From NCBI GenBank assembly GCA_014728175.1, contig WJMA01000017.1:229097-293096 (forward strand): DNA of 64,000 bases, in the 5' to 3' direction. This document shows, piece after piece, positions 41,800 to 50,615 of this stretch. Numbering within the stretch: the first letter of the stretch is position 1; the number at the start of each line of letters is the position of its first letter. Below the pieces are notes generated by a model that worked only from the letters and a program-made list of their open reading frames with translations, was not told the DNA's origin and ran no database searches. The stretch is from Candidatus Fermentibacterota bacterium (GTDB taxonomy: Bacteria > Fermentibacterota > Fermentibacteria > Fermentibacterales > JCC-6). The position numbers and the translations under genes were made by a program.

Positions 41800-44145
41800 A
41801 TGAGGTGCGATCTCCACGTGCACTCGAAGTACAGCCGGGACACCTCGTTGTGGGTGTTGCGAACCCTAAACGTCCCGGAGAGCTTCACCCCGCCCCAGCA
41901 CGTCTACGATCAGGCCGTGGAGCGGGGCATGGACCTGGTAACCATTACCGATATAAACACCATAGAGGGCGTGCTGGAGATATCCGACCGTCCCGGCGTA
42001 TTTCTGAGCGAGGAGGTGACCGCGCTGTTGCCGGAGAGCAGGGCCGTAGTTCACCTGCTCGTCTTCGGCATCACCGAGACCCAGCACGAAGAGATTTCGA
42101 AGCTGAGGGAAGATCTGAACCGGCTGGTCGACTATCTCAGGGACCGGGGGATTCCCTACTCCCTGGCCCACCCCTTCCATTTCCCGGGCTCTCCCCTGAG
42201 TCTGGACGAGTTCCGCTACGTCTTAGACAGGATGCAGATGGTGGAGTCGCTCAGCGGAAGCAGGAGTCGGGTAGAGAACGAAGCGGTACCGCAGGTGGTA
42301 AGGGCCATAAGATCCGCCCCCGGGTTCGACGGTTTCACGGGGGGGTCGGACGACCACTGCGGCCGCTTCCTGGGGTTGACCTGGACCACCGTGCCCGGGG
42401 CGGGTTCGATGGAGGACTACCTGGAGGGCCTGCGGGAGGGAGACGTGGTTCCGCAAGGGCGTCACGGCAGTGCGATAAGGTCCGCCTACTCGGTCTACTC
42501 CATAGCCTACTCGTTCTACAGGGACCGAATGCTGTCCCGAAAGCTGCCCAGGTATACCACCGACGCCGCCGACCGCTTCTTCAAACCGGGAACGGGAAGC
42601 GAGGCCGAGCCCACCCTCTGGCACAAGGCGGACTACCTGGTCAGGAAGCTGCTGGGAAGAGCCTCGGCCTCCTCGGATCTGGAAGAGGTGATCCACACCC
42701 AGCTCCTGGAGATAGGAAGGGATCTGTGGATAGACAGCAGACAGCCGGGAGAGAGCATAGACCAGCGGACCTTCGAGATTCTGAGCAACCTGACCAACAG
42801 GCTGACCGACAGATTGATAAGCCTTCTGTTCAAGAGTTTTCGTGACGGAAATCTGCTGCAGTCCATCGAGGCTACCACCGCCCTGGCCCCCGTATTGCTG
42901 GCCACCTCTCCCTATCCCTTGTTCTATTTCGTATCCAGGCGGGGAAGGGAGGCCGTAAGCCGGGTGTCCAGAGCCACCGTCGGCGAGGATCTGGGCAGGA
43001 GGGATCCGGGAAAGAGAGCCTGGTTTACGGATACCATAGACGACCTGAACGGGGTGTCCCGAACCCTGCAGAGGTTCAGCGATTTGGCCATGAACGCCGG
43101 GCGCAGGATGGCCGTCGTCGCCTGCCAGAAAAGGCCGTTATCCTTCCCCGGTTGGGTGGTCAACTTCCCGCCTATAAAGGAGTTCCCCATTCCGGACTAC
43201 ACATCGAAGACCCTGTCGGTACCCCCATTTCTGGAGGTGCTCCGATTCATAGACGAGAATCAGTTCGGTATGCTCTACGTGTCCACCCCCGGACCGGTGG
43301 GGCTGGTGGCGCTTCTGGCCGGAAAGCTGCTCGGAATCCCCTGCGTGGGAATACACCACACCGATTTCACCAGGCACGTAACCCATATAGTCCAGGACGC
43401 GCGGATGGGGGAGATGGCCAGCGCCTATACGGGCTGGTTCTTCTCCAGCATGGACAGGGTCCTGGTTCCCAGCCGGTTCTACATGGAAGACCTGCGCCTG
43501 CAGGGGGTTCCCGCCGAAAGCATGCGGATATTCCCCAGAGGGATAGATACCGACAAGTTCTCCCCCCGATGGAGGAGCGAGGAATTCTTCGGGGAGTATG
43601 GGGCAAGTGGGAGCTCGACCAGGCTGATATACGTGGGCCGGGTCTCCCGGGAGAAGGACCTGGACGTGCTTGCCGAGGCGCTGCTACGACTTAGAGGCGA
43701 CGGCAGGAACGTGGAGCTGTTCGTGGTGGGTGACGGACCCTACCTGCGTGAGCTGGTGGGGTGGATGAGCGGAAAGGGCTGCTTCTTCACCGGTGTTCTG
43801 AGAGGTGAGCGTCTGTCCAGGGCCTACGCCTCGGGTGACGTATTCGTCTTTCCCAGTACCACGGACACTTTCGGTAACGTGGTTCTGGAGGCGCACGCAT
43901 CCGGTGTGCCGGCGGTGGTCACGGACAAGGGTGGGCCCCAGGAGATAATAGAGAACGGGAAGACCGGTCTGGTCGCGAGGGGAAGAGACGTTGAGGACCT
44001 GGTGGAGAAGATAGACATCCTGCTCGACGACCCCGGGCGGAGGGCCAAGATGGGAAAGGCCGCCCGCAAGCTAGCCCTGTCCCGCACCTGGGAAAGCGCC
44101 TTCGACAGGATCTGGGGAGAGCAGGTGCAGGGCCTTCTGGACTGA
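41800..44145 (+). CDS. PHP-domain/GT4 glycosyltransferase fusion
   Basis: A 781-residue protein. Residues 1-230 are a PHP metal-dependent phosphoesterase: CDLHVHSKYSRDTSL, VTITDINTIEG, SLAHPFHFPG and GGSDDHCGRFLG. A roughly 200-residue linker follows. Residues about 400-781 are a GT-B glycosyltransferase of family 4: GKLLGIPCVGIHHTDFTRH, FPRGIDTDKFSPRW, YVGRVSREKDLDVLAEAL, VVGDGPYLREL, and the DTFGNVVLEAHASGVPAV nucleotide-sugar motif with its Glu pair. It transfers a sugar from a nucleotide donor and may also hydrolyse a phosphoester in the same path. It runs 17 bases after the FAD protein, so three genes (39493-44145) look like one unit. Confidence 0.88.
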   Translation: MRCDLHVHSKYSRDTSLWVLRTLNVPESFTPPQHVYDQAVERGMDLVTITDINTIEGVLEISDRPGVFLSEEVTALLPESRAVVHLLVFGITETQHEEISKLREDLNRLVDYLRDRGIPYSLAHPFHFPGSPLSLDEFRYVLDRMQMVESLSGSRSRVENEAVPQVVRAIRSAPGFDGFTGGSDDHCGRFLGLTWTTVPGAGSMEDYLEGLREGDVVPQGRHGSAIRSAYSVYSIAYSFYRDRMLSRKLPRYTTDAADRFFKPGTGSEAEPTLWHKADYLVRKLLGRASASSDLEEVIHTQLLEIGRDLWIDSRQPGESIDQRTFEILSNLTNRLTDRLISLLFKSFRDGNLLQSIEATTALAPVLLATSPYPLFYFVSRRGREAVSRVSRATVGEDLGRRDPGKRAWFTDTIDDLNGVSRTLQRFSDLAMNAGRRMAVVACQKRPLSFPGWVVNFPPIKEFPIPDYTSKTLSVPPFLEVLRFIDENQFGMLYVSTPGPVGLVALLAGKLLGIPCVGIHHTDFTRHVTHIVQDARMGEMASAYTGWFFSSMDRVLVPSRFYMEDLRLQGVPAESMRIFPRGIDTDKFSPRWRSEEFFGEYGASGSSTRLIYVGRVSREKDLDVLAEALLRLRGDGRNVELFVVGDGPYLRELVGWMSGKGCFFTGVLRGERLSRAYASGDVFVFPSTTDTFGNVVLEAHASGVPAVVTDKGGPQEIIENGKTGLVARGRDVEDLVEKIDILLDDPGRRAKMGKAARKLALSRTWESAFDRIWGEQVQGLLD

Positions 44146-44148
44146 GTT

Positions 44149-44225
44149 TGGTCGGGGCGGCCGGATTTGAACCGGCGACCCCCTGCTCCCAAAGCAGGTG
44201 CGCTACCGAGCTGCGCCACGCCCCG
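44149..44225 (-). tRNA. tRNA-Pro (anticodon TGG)
   Basis: A 77-nt tRNA with encoded CCA. Acceptor CGGGGCG pairs with CGCCCCG. The anticodon arm is CCTGC-TTTGGGA-GCAGG, giving TGG. The D-arm (GCAGCTCGGTAGCGC) and T-loop GGTTCAAATCC are normal. It starts 3 bases after the glycosyltransferase stop on the opposite strand. Confidence 0.95.
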
Positions 44226-44238
44226 AGCAACGTCCTGA

Positions 44239-44267
44239 ATCCTATCCCATGTACATCGAACGTGCAA
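44239..44267 (-). promoter_or_regulatory. promoter of tRNA-Pro
   Basis: Minus strand TTGCAC (44262-44267), 17-base spacer and TAGGAT (44239-44244), 13 bases before the tRNA 5' end. Confidence 0.5.
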
Positions 44268-44292
44268 GTAGAGCGAGCCGGCCGCCCAAGGG

Positions 44293-44320
44293 TTGTCATA
44301 CCGTGCGGCGCGGGTATTTT
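44293..44320 (+). promoter_or_regulatory. promoter of the secreted carboxypeptidase
   Basis: TTGTCA (44293-44298), 16-base spacer, TATTTT (44315-44320), then a GGAAGGAAG ribosome site before the ATG at 44376. Confidence 0.5.
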
Positions 44321-44375
44321 ATGTTTTAGCTGACAATGTTTTTCATGGTTCTGAATTTTTCCGGAAGGAAGATCG

Positions 44376-46016
44376 ATGCTACGCATCATGGCGGTGGCGC
44401 TGGCGGTCGTGGTAGCTCTTTCGGAAGCGTCCGATTACAGGTCGGTGATAGTAGGACCGATCGATCGAGACGGCGTGGCCGGGCTGGTCTCGGAGGGCTT
44501 CGACCTGGAAAGGTTCGACCACCACTACGCCCGTTTCTACGTCGACGACGCACAATTGAACAGGCTGCGAGCTCTGGGCTACAGCCCGATGGTGGAGCCC
44601 GTGCCCGAGCCGCTGGAACCCTATCCGAGCCTCTCAGAGATATTCGCTTCCATGGACGCTGTGGTAAGCGCCCACCCGGACATATGCCGCCACGAGTACA
44701 TCGGGACCACCGTGGAAGGCAGAGACATAAGAGCGGTGGTGGTATCGGACAACGTGGGCCAGGAGGAGGTGGAGCCCGAGCTGCGGATCCAGTCCACCAT
44801 CCACGGCGACGAGCCGGTGGCGGCGACCACGACCATGCATTTCCTGGAAACCCTGACCGATCATTACCCGGACAGCCCGACCTGCCAGTACGTTGTGGAC
44901 ACCGCCGAGCTCTGGGTCATACCCGTCCTCAACGCCGACGGTTACGTGGACGGTAGCAGGTACAACGCCAACGGAATAGATCTTAACAGGAACTGCAGCT
45001 ACATGGGTCCTGGAGGGGGGGGAGGCAGCACGGCCTTCTCCGAGCCGGAAACCCAGTCTCTGCGGGACGTAACCATGAAGAGCTGGCCGGAGATAGAGAA
45101 CTTCGAGAACAACTTCGCCACCGGCCTGTCCCTCCACAGCGGCGCCCAGTGCGTCAATACGGTGTGGAACTACACGGAGGACCCGCTGCCGGAGGACTAC
45201 GACCTGCTGGAGAACCAGGGGGAGTCCTACATCTATGACCCGGAGATCCTGGATTATTACGAGGGCGATTTCATCCTCTGGCTCCCCGGGGCCAGCTGGT
45301 ACGTAACCAACGGGGACGTCAACGACTGGAGCTACGGCGAGTGCGGCACCGTGGACTACACGATCGAGCTGAGCCATACCAAGGCGCCGTCCAACTGGCC
45401 GGACTACGATCATGCCAACTACCACGCCATGCTCGATTTCATGGTAACCAGCTGCTACGGCATATACGGAACGGTGAAGAACAACCTGGGCAATCCTCTG
45501 GACGCCCGAATAGAGGTATCCATACCTTCCGACGATGGTTTCGATTCCCAACCGTTGCGGTTCTGTCGCACCGACGTGACCATGGGCGACTACCACAAGA
45601 CCCTGCTCCCGGGAACCTACGACGTTAAGGCTACTGTCGACGGTTACGCCCCCCAGACGGTGGAAGGGGTGACCCTGGGGGCGGAGGAGCGGGTCGAGGT
45701 CAGCTTCGTGTTCGGAACCGGCGTGCCCAGGAGCGGGGCGGCTATGAGGGGAAGAGGGTCCCGGCTCGCGGTATACCCCAATCCCGCCCGGAGCTACTGC
45801 AGCATAACGCTCCCCTCGCAGGGGGTTGAAGGTAAGCTCGAAATCTACGATATATACGGTCGCTTGATCGAGAGCGTCGATGTCCAGTCCAGCGTGGCAT
45901 CGGTACAATGGGATTGCAGAAACTCTACGGGCAGCCCTTTGAGCCCGGGAGCGTATCTGGTACGATTCCGGACCGACGGCGAGAGTTACAGCACGAGGTT
46001 GATCGTTTCGGATTAG
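44376..46016 (+). CDS. secreted M14 zinc carboxypeptidase with Por-like sorting domain
   Basis: A 546-residue protein: signal peptide (LRIMAVALAVVVALSEAS), a short propeptide-like segment, and an M14 domain from about residue 80 to 355. Zinc ligands are H142, E145 (TIHGDEP) and H254 (LSLHSGA); the general base is E331 (YTIELSH); the substrate Arg is in GIDLNRNCSY. A carboxypeptidase-regulatory-like beta domain (IYGTVKNNLGNPLDARIEV) comes next. The last 80 residues (AVYPNPARSYCSITLP, GKLEIYDIYGRLIESV, LSPGAYLVRF) form a type A sorting domain. It has its own promoter. Confidence 0.9.
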   Translation: MLRIMAVALAVVVALSEASDYRSVIVGPIDRDGVAGLVSEGFDLERFDHHYARFYVDDAQLNRLRALGYSPMVEPVPEPLEPYPSLSEIFASMDAVVSAHPDICRHEYIGTTVEGRDIRAVVVSDNVGQEEVEPELRIQSTIHGDEPVAATTTMHFLETLTDHYPDSPTCQYVVDTAELWVIPVLNADGYVDGSRYNANGIDLNRNCSYMGPGGGGGSTAFSEPETQSLRDVTMKSWPEIENFENNFATGLSLHSGAQCVNTVWNYTEDPLPEDYDLLENQGESYIYDPEILDYYEGDFILWLPGASWYVTNGDVNDWSYGECGTVDYTIELSHTKAPSNWPDYDHANYHAMLDFMVTSCYGIYGTVKNNLGNPLDARIEVSIPSDDGFDSQPLRFCRTDVTMGDYHKTLLPGTYDVKATVDGYAPQTVEGVTLGAEERVEVSFVFGTGVPRSGAAMRGRGSRLAVYPNPARSYCSITLPSQGVEGKLEIYDIYGRLIESVDVQSSVASVQWDCRNSTGSPLSPGAYLVRFRTDGESYSTRLIVSD

Positions 46017-46046
46017 ATAAGGCTCTCCCCTCGGACACGGCGGATA

Positions 46047-46061
46047 CCTGTCGGGGACAGG
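46047..46061 (+). terminator. hairpin between carboxypeptidase and L27
   Basis: Perfect 6-bp stem CCTGTC/GACAGG with a GGG loop. It could end the peptidase transcript or be part of the rpmA leader. No T-tract. Confidence 0.35.
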
Positions 46062-46088
46062 CTGCTCCTTCTGCGGAAAGGCAAAGAG

Positions 46089-46346
46089 ATGGCTCACAAG
46101 AAATCGGCCAGCAGCTCCAGGAACGGCCGAGACTCGGCGGGACGACGCCTAGGCGTCAAGGCGTCCGCCGGTAGAACCGTAACTGCGGGTTCCATCATAG
46201 TCAGGCAGCGTGGAACCAGAATACATCCCGGAATCAATGTGGGCAGGGGCTCGGACGATACGCTGTTCGCCAAGGCCGACGGCCGGATTAGGTTCCATAG
46301 GATGAGCGGCAGGAAGGTCGCGTCAGTACTACCTACAGACAGCTAG
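46089..46346 (+). CDS. rpmA: 50S ribosomal protein L27
   Basis: An 85-residue protein with the family start [21 protein letters not shown], then [20 protein letters not shown] and [16 protein letters not shown]. The basic N-terminus reaches the peptidyl-transferase centre. It is not accompanied by rplU (L21) or obgE as in most bacteria; it lies 15 bases before hutI. AAGG in the leader is a weak ribosome site. Confidence 0.95.
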   Translation: MAHKKSASSSRNGRDSAGRRLGVKASAGRTVTAGSIIVRQRGTRIHPGINVGRGSDDTLFAKADGRIRFHRMSGRKVASVLPTDS

Positions 46347-46361
46347 GCTGCACCGGCGCTA

Positions 46362-47660
46362 ATGGTTACAGCCGACTTCCTCCTGGTTCACGCCGGAGAG
46401 CTTTTGACCCTAGCCGGACCGGCCGCTCCCCGCAAGGGGCGGCTCTCCGATGAGCTGGGTATGATTCTGGACGGCTCGCTGGCCTCTATGGAGGGCCGAA
46501 TCGTCTGGGTGGGGCCCTCCGATCAGGTCCCGGACAACGTCCAGCTTACCCCCCACGCCACGGAGTTCGATGTACAGTCCAAAGTTATCACTCCCGGCCT
46601 CGTAGATTGCCATACCCATCCGGTGTTCAGCGGAACCAGGCAGGCGGAGTTCGCCATGCGGGCCAGGGGGGAGGATTACGAGGAGATAGCCAGAAAAGGC
46701 GGGGGGATCCTCAACAGCGTGGAGCGTACTCGCCAGGCATCGACGGAGGACCTTTTCAACACCGCCCTGAGACACGCCGGAACCATGCTGGCTCACGGAA
46801 CTACAACTCTAGAAGCGAAGAGCGGATACGGCTTGGATCTAGACACGGAGCTGAGGAGCCTGGAGGTGCTGAGAGACCTTCCTGGATTCACGGGTCAAAC
46901 CGTGGTTCCAACCTATCTGGGCGCCCACGAGGTTCCCGCGGAGTACCGCGATGAGCCCGACGCCTACGTGGAGCTGATCGTAGAAAGGGTCATGCCCCTG
47001 GTTGCGGAGAAGGGTCTGGCCAGGTTCGTGGACGTTTTCTGTGAGAGAGGGGTTTTCTCCGTCGCGCAGAGCCGGCGGATACTGCAAAGGGCGGAGGAAC
47101 TCGGACTGGGCCTTAAGATACATGCCGACGAGTTCAGCGATACCGGAGCGTCCGCCCTGGCCGTGGAGCTGGGGGCCACCAGCGCGGACCATCTTCTCGC
47201 TTCCGGCGACCAAAGCGTTTCCCTTCTGGCCGAAAGCGACACGGTGGCTACACTATTGCCGGGGACCGCGCTTTTCCTGGCCAAGCCCTTTCCGGATGGC
47301 CGGAGGTTCATGGATAGGGGTGCGGCGGTGGCAATTGCCACCGACTTCAATCCCGGAAGCTGTTTCTGCGAGTCCATGCCCTTCATTATCAACCTGGCGG
47401 TGTGCGAATGCGGCCTGAACGTGGAGCAGGCGCTGGTCTCGGCTACGATCAACGGCGCCTTCGCGGTGGGGCTGGGAGACGCCAAGGGAAGCTTGGAGGT
47501 GGGGAAGGACTGCGACCTTCTGGTGTGGAACGCCGACGATTACAGAAGCATTGCGTATCATCTGGCGGTGGATGATATAGACAGGGTGTACATTTCTGCT
47601 AAGCAGGCCGTTTCCAGGGAGAGAAAGGTGAAGAGCGTTTCTTTGGAGGACGACCGCTGA
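46362..47660 (+). CDS. hutI: imidazolonepropionase
   Basis: Third enzyme of histidine degradation, hydrolysing 4-imidazolone-5-propionate to N-formimino-L-glutamate; 432 residues. Amidohydrolase motifs: VDCHTHPVFSGTRQAEFAMR (metal His-x-His), GGGILNSVERTRQAS, TLEAKSGYGLDLDTELR, PTYLGAHEVP, LKIHADEFSDTGASALAVEL and AIATDFNPGSCFCESMPFI. No other hut genes are in the window. Its stop overlaps the next start (TGATG), so it is co-translated with the TPR gene by chance or design. Confidence 0.95.
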   Translation: MVTADFLLVHAGELLTLAGPAAPRKGRLSDELGMILDGSLASMEGRIVWVGPSDQVPDNVQLTPHATEFDVQSKVITPGLVDCHTHPVFSGTRQAEFAMRARGEDYEEIARKGGGILNSVERTRQASTEDLFNTALRHAGTMLAHGTTTLEAKSGYGLDLDTELRSLEVLRDLPGFTGQTVVPTYLGAHEVPAEYRDEPDAYVELIVERVMPLVAEKGLARFVDVFCERGVFSVAQSRRILQRAEELGLGLKIHADEFSDTGASALAVELGATSADHLLASGDQSVSLLAESDTVATLLPGTALFLAKPFPDGRRFMDRGAAVAIATDFNPGSCFCESMPFIINLAVCECGLNVEQALVSATINGAFAVGLGDAKGSLEVGKDCDLLVWNADDYRSIAYHLAVDDIDRVYISAKQAVSRERKVKSVSLEDDR

Positions 47661-49513
47661 TGGCTGACGTAACCCTGAAGAAGAAGGCCCACGATCTTCT
47701 TCAGAAAGGTAAGCTGGACAGTGCCTTGAGAGCCTTCAAGCTTCTTCTGAAGGAGGATCCCGAGGAGGCATCCATCCACAACAGCACCGGGGACGTGCTC
47801 TTGAAGATGGATCGCGACGAGGAAGCCCTGGAGGAGTTCATCAAGGCTGCCGAGCTCTACCTGCGGGACGGTCTGCACATGGTTGCCATCTCCGTCAGCA
47901 GAAAGGCACTGCGGGTTAACCCCAAGCTGGGGGCCGCCCACTACCTGATGGGTCGCTGCTTCTGCGAGCAGGATAAGGACGATCAAGCGGCGCGGTCCCT
48001 GGTGGAGTTCCTTAAAACCAAGCCCGACAAGAAGGATCCCCGGGTTCTATCCGCGTTGAAGATGTTGACCGGCGTCGATCCCCAGGAGGACGGTTGGGTG
48101 ATCAAGCTGGCAAAGCTTGCCTTCCTGCGGAAGGATCTGGGCACCATGGATCAGTGTCTTTCCCTGGCCGCAGAAAGGAATCTCAAGCAACAGAACAAGA
48201 TATCCAAGATGTTGCAGCAGCTGCGACAGGATCTGGGGGCCGCCTCATCCGAGCCGGAGCCGGTGGCCGCAGCGGAGGAAACGGTGGAGGCGGAGGAGCC
48301 GGAGGTGGAGGAAGAGGAGTTCGAGATCCCCGAAGAGACGGTGGAGGTGACCCACGACACCAGGGACCTGGGAGAGCCGGCCTCCGAAGAGGAGCTGGAG
48401 GGATTGGAGGAGTTTCAGATCGGCTCCGAGCAGGCGGAGGAGGTTCCCAAAAGGAAGAGGTTGGGCGAGTATCTGGTAACCGACGACCTGCTGAAGGCGG
48501 ACGACGTTCTGAAAGCATTAGAGGTTCAATCCTCCAGCGGGGAGGACACCCGGCTGGGTGACGTGCTGGTGGACATGGGCATGGTGTCCAGGCGCCAGGT
48601 ACGGGAAGCCCTGTCCAGACAGATCTCGGACATGAAGAAGCGCCTGGAGAAGACGCCCGACGATCCCCTGGGCTACGTGGAGCTGGGAAACCTTCTTCTG
48701 GACGTGGGCGACTTTTACGGGGCGGTGGAGTTCTATCTCCGGGCCGCCAGCATCTACCGCTCCTCGGGCCGGGAGAAGATGGTATTCGAGCTTCTGGAGG
48801 GGGTCCTGGACATTTGTCCGGAGTCCCTGGCCGCGGCCAGGGAGTTGGCCCGAATAAGGAATTACTTCGGTCACGAAGGTCAGGCCAGGGCATTGTACAG
48901 GCTGGCCGTGGCCTACCTTCTCAACGACAGCCCGCACGAGTCGCTGGCCGCCCTGGAGGCTTCCCTGGATGCGGATCCCGACTTCGAGATGGCCGGGCAG
49001 CTGTTCAAGGGAATCAGGCCCGGGATCGCCGGAATGAACGGTTACGCCGATATAGCCTCCATACTTGCCGACATAGACAAGATGTTCGACAGCAACTCCG
49101 CAAAGGCGCTGGCCGATCTGATAAGGGAGTTCCAGGACGGAATCGACTCGGCGGTCTCTCCGGACGACTTCAACACCCATTACGATCTGGGAATCGCCTA
49201 CCACGAGATGGGGCTGCTCAGAGAGGCGGTCAACGAGCTGGAGAAAGTGCTCGCCAGCCCCTCCCATCGCCTTAAGTCGCGGGAGATGCTGGGGCGCTGC
49301 TATCTGAGGATGCAGAGATTCGACGAGTCGGAGGAGCAGTTCCATAAGGGTCTGTCCCTGGCCGCCGACAACCACGAGGCCCTGATCGGATTCCACCTCC
49401 AGCTGGCCAAGGTGTACGCGGTGACGGGCCGCAAGCATCAGGCTGAGCAGGAACTGGAAGCGGCCAGAAAGATCGATCCCATCCTGGTCCGCCTGCAGGA
49501 CGTTCTGGAGTAG
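47660..49513 (+). CDS. TPR protein with a central MshEN domain
   Basis: A 617-residue protein. N-terminal TPR-like helices (ALRAFKLLLKEDPEEASIHN) lead to a Glu-rich linker (about 200-260). A MshEN (type II secretion ATPase N-terminal-like) domain follows at about 265-325: LGEYLVTDDLLKADDVLKAL and RLGDVLVDMGMVSRRQVREA. C-terminal TPRs end it. MshEN binds c-di-GMP in some PilB/MshE proteins. It is immediately upstream of pilT and probably a pilus or secretion accessory. Confidence 0.85.
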   Translation: MADVTLKKKAHDLLQKGKLDSALRAFKLLLKEDPEEASIHNSTGDVLLKMDRDEEALEEFIKAAELYLRDGLHMVAISVSRKALRVNPKLGAAHYLMGRCFCEQDKDDQAARSLVEFLKTKPDKKDPRVLSALKMLTGVDPQEDGWVIKLAKLAFLRKDLGTMDQCLSLAAERNLKQQNKISKMLQQLRQDLGAASSEPEPVAAAEETVEAEEPEVEEEEFEIPEETVEVTHDTRDLGEPASEEELEGLEEFQIGSEQAEEVPKRKRLGEYLVTDDLLKADDVLKALEVQSSSGEDTRLGDVLVDMGMVSRRQVREALSRQISDMKKRLEKTPDDPLGYVELGNLLLDVGDFYGAVEFYLRAASIYRSSGREKMVFELLEGVLDICPESLAAARELARIRNYFGHEGQARALYRLAVAYLLNDSPHESLAALEASLDADPDFEMAGQLFKGIRPGIAGMNGYADIASILADIDKMFDSNSAKALADLIREFQDGIDSAVSPDDFNTHYDLGIAYHEMGLLREAVNELEKVLASPSHRLKSREMLGRCYLRMQRFDESEEQFHKGLSLAADNHEALIGFHLQLAKVYAVTGRKHQAEQELEAARKIDPILVRLQDVLE

Positions 49514-49514
49514 G

Positions 49515-50615
49515 ATGCCTGAAAAGCGGAAAATCGATATCCAGAAAGCATTGGAAACGGCGGCCGGGAGAGAGGCGAGCGACCTCCACCTCAAGCCCGG
49601 CCAGCCTCCCCTGTTGAGGATATCGGGGAGGCTAAATCGAATGGACCAGCCTCCCCTGACCAGGGAGGATACCTTTCGCATAGCCTACGACCTGATGAGC
49701 GACGAGCACAGGGGGCAGTTCCAGCGTCGCAACGAGGTCGATTTCTCGTTCCAGATAGAGGATATCTCCAGGTTCAGGGCCAACGTGTTCCGCTCCCGGG
49801 ACATGGTCCAGATAACCGTAAGGCTCATTCCACTTAGAATTCCCGGGCTGAAGGATCTCAATCTTCCCTCGAAGTTGGCGGACATCGCTCTGCTCAAGCA
49901 GGGCCTGGTTCTGGTTACCGGTCCCACGGGCTCGGGGAAATCGACCACGCTGGCCGCGATGACGGAGATCATAAATACGAACAGATCGTCGCATGTGGTC
50001 ACCCTCGAAGACCCCATCGAGTTCCTGTTCGAGGAGAAGAAGTCCATAATCACCCAGCGGGAGATAGGGCGGGACAGTATGAGCATGCAGACCGCCCTGA
50101 ACAACGTTTTCAGGGAGGACCCCGACGTTCTCCTAATAGGCGAGATACGATCCAGGGAGACCCTGGAAACCGCCCTGGTGGCTTCCGAGACCGGCCATCT
50201 GGTTCTGAGCACCCTTCATACCAGCGGGGCGGCAGCTACCGTAAGCCGAGTAATAGACATGTTTCCCGGTTACCAGTCGCAGCAGATAAGGAGCCAGCTT
50301 TCCGGTGTGCTTCAGGCGATATTCTCCATGAAGCTGCTTCCCAGGATGGACATGACCGCTTTGATACCAGCGGTCGAGCTGCTCATAGCAACCCCGCTGG
50401 TCAAGGACCTCATCCTGGAGCCCGGAAGGGAAAGAGAGCTGCCGGAGGCCATGGAGAGGGGCCGAAGCCAGTACGGGATGCTTACCCTGGACAACGAGCT
50501 GGCTCGCCTGTACCGCAGCGGCATTATCTCCGAGGAAGAGGCCCTGTCGGCGGCCCTCAATCCCAGCGACCTGGCTCTCAAGATCAGCGGTCTGGTATCG
50601 CATGGCTCCAGTTGA
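49515..50615 (+). CDS. pilT: PilT-like twitching motility ATPase
   Basis: Type IV pilus retraction ATPase, 366 residues. N-terminal KALETAAGREASDLHLKPGQPPLLRISG, Walker A GPTGSGKST (136-144), the Asp box VVTLEDPIEFLF, Walker B DPDVLLIGEIR and the His box GHLVLSTLHTS. The usual AIRNLIREGK motif is replaced by LVKDLILEPGRERELPEAM. It begins one base after the TPR-gene stop. No pilin or PilB gene is in the window. Confidence 0.92.
   Translation: MPEKRKIDIQKALETAAGREASDLHLKPGQPPLLRISGRLNRMDQPPLTREDTFRIAYDLMSDEHRGQFQRRNEVDFSFQIEDISRFRANVFRSRDMVQITVRLIPLRIPGLKDLNLPSKLADIALLKQGLVLVTGPTGSGKSTTLAAMTEIINTNRSSHVVTLEDPIEFLFEEKKSIITQREIGRDSMSMQTALNNVFREDPDVLLIGEIRSRETLETALVASETGHLVLSTLHTSGAAATVSRVIDMFPGYQSQQIRSQLSGVLQAIFSMKLLPRMDMTALIPAVELLIATPLVKDLILEPGRERELPEAMERGRSQYGMLTLDNELARLYRSGIISEEEALSAALNPSDLALKISGLVSHGSS

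Noticed and set aside
39648..41888. Long frames through the flippase-like and FAD genes on both strands
   Set aside because: The plus-strand frame from 39648 is the FAD gene plus an unrelated upstream extension; the minus-strand frame is antisense without domain signal.
44634..46097. 487-codon antisense frame opposite the M14 peptidase
   Set aside because: Shadow of the well-supported plus-strand enzyme.
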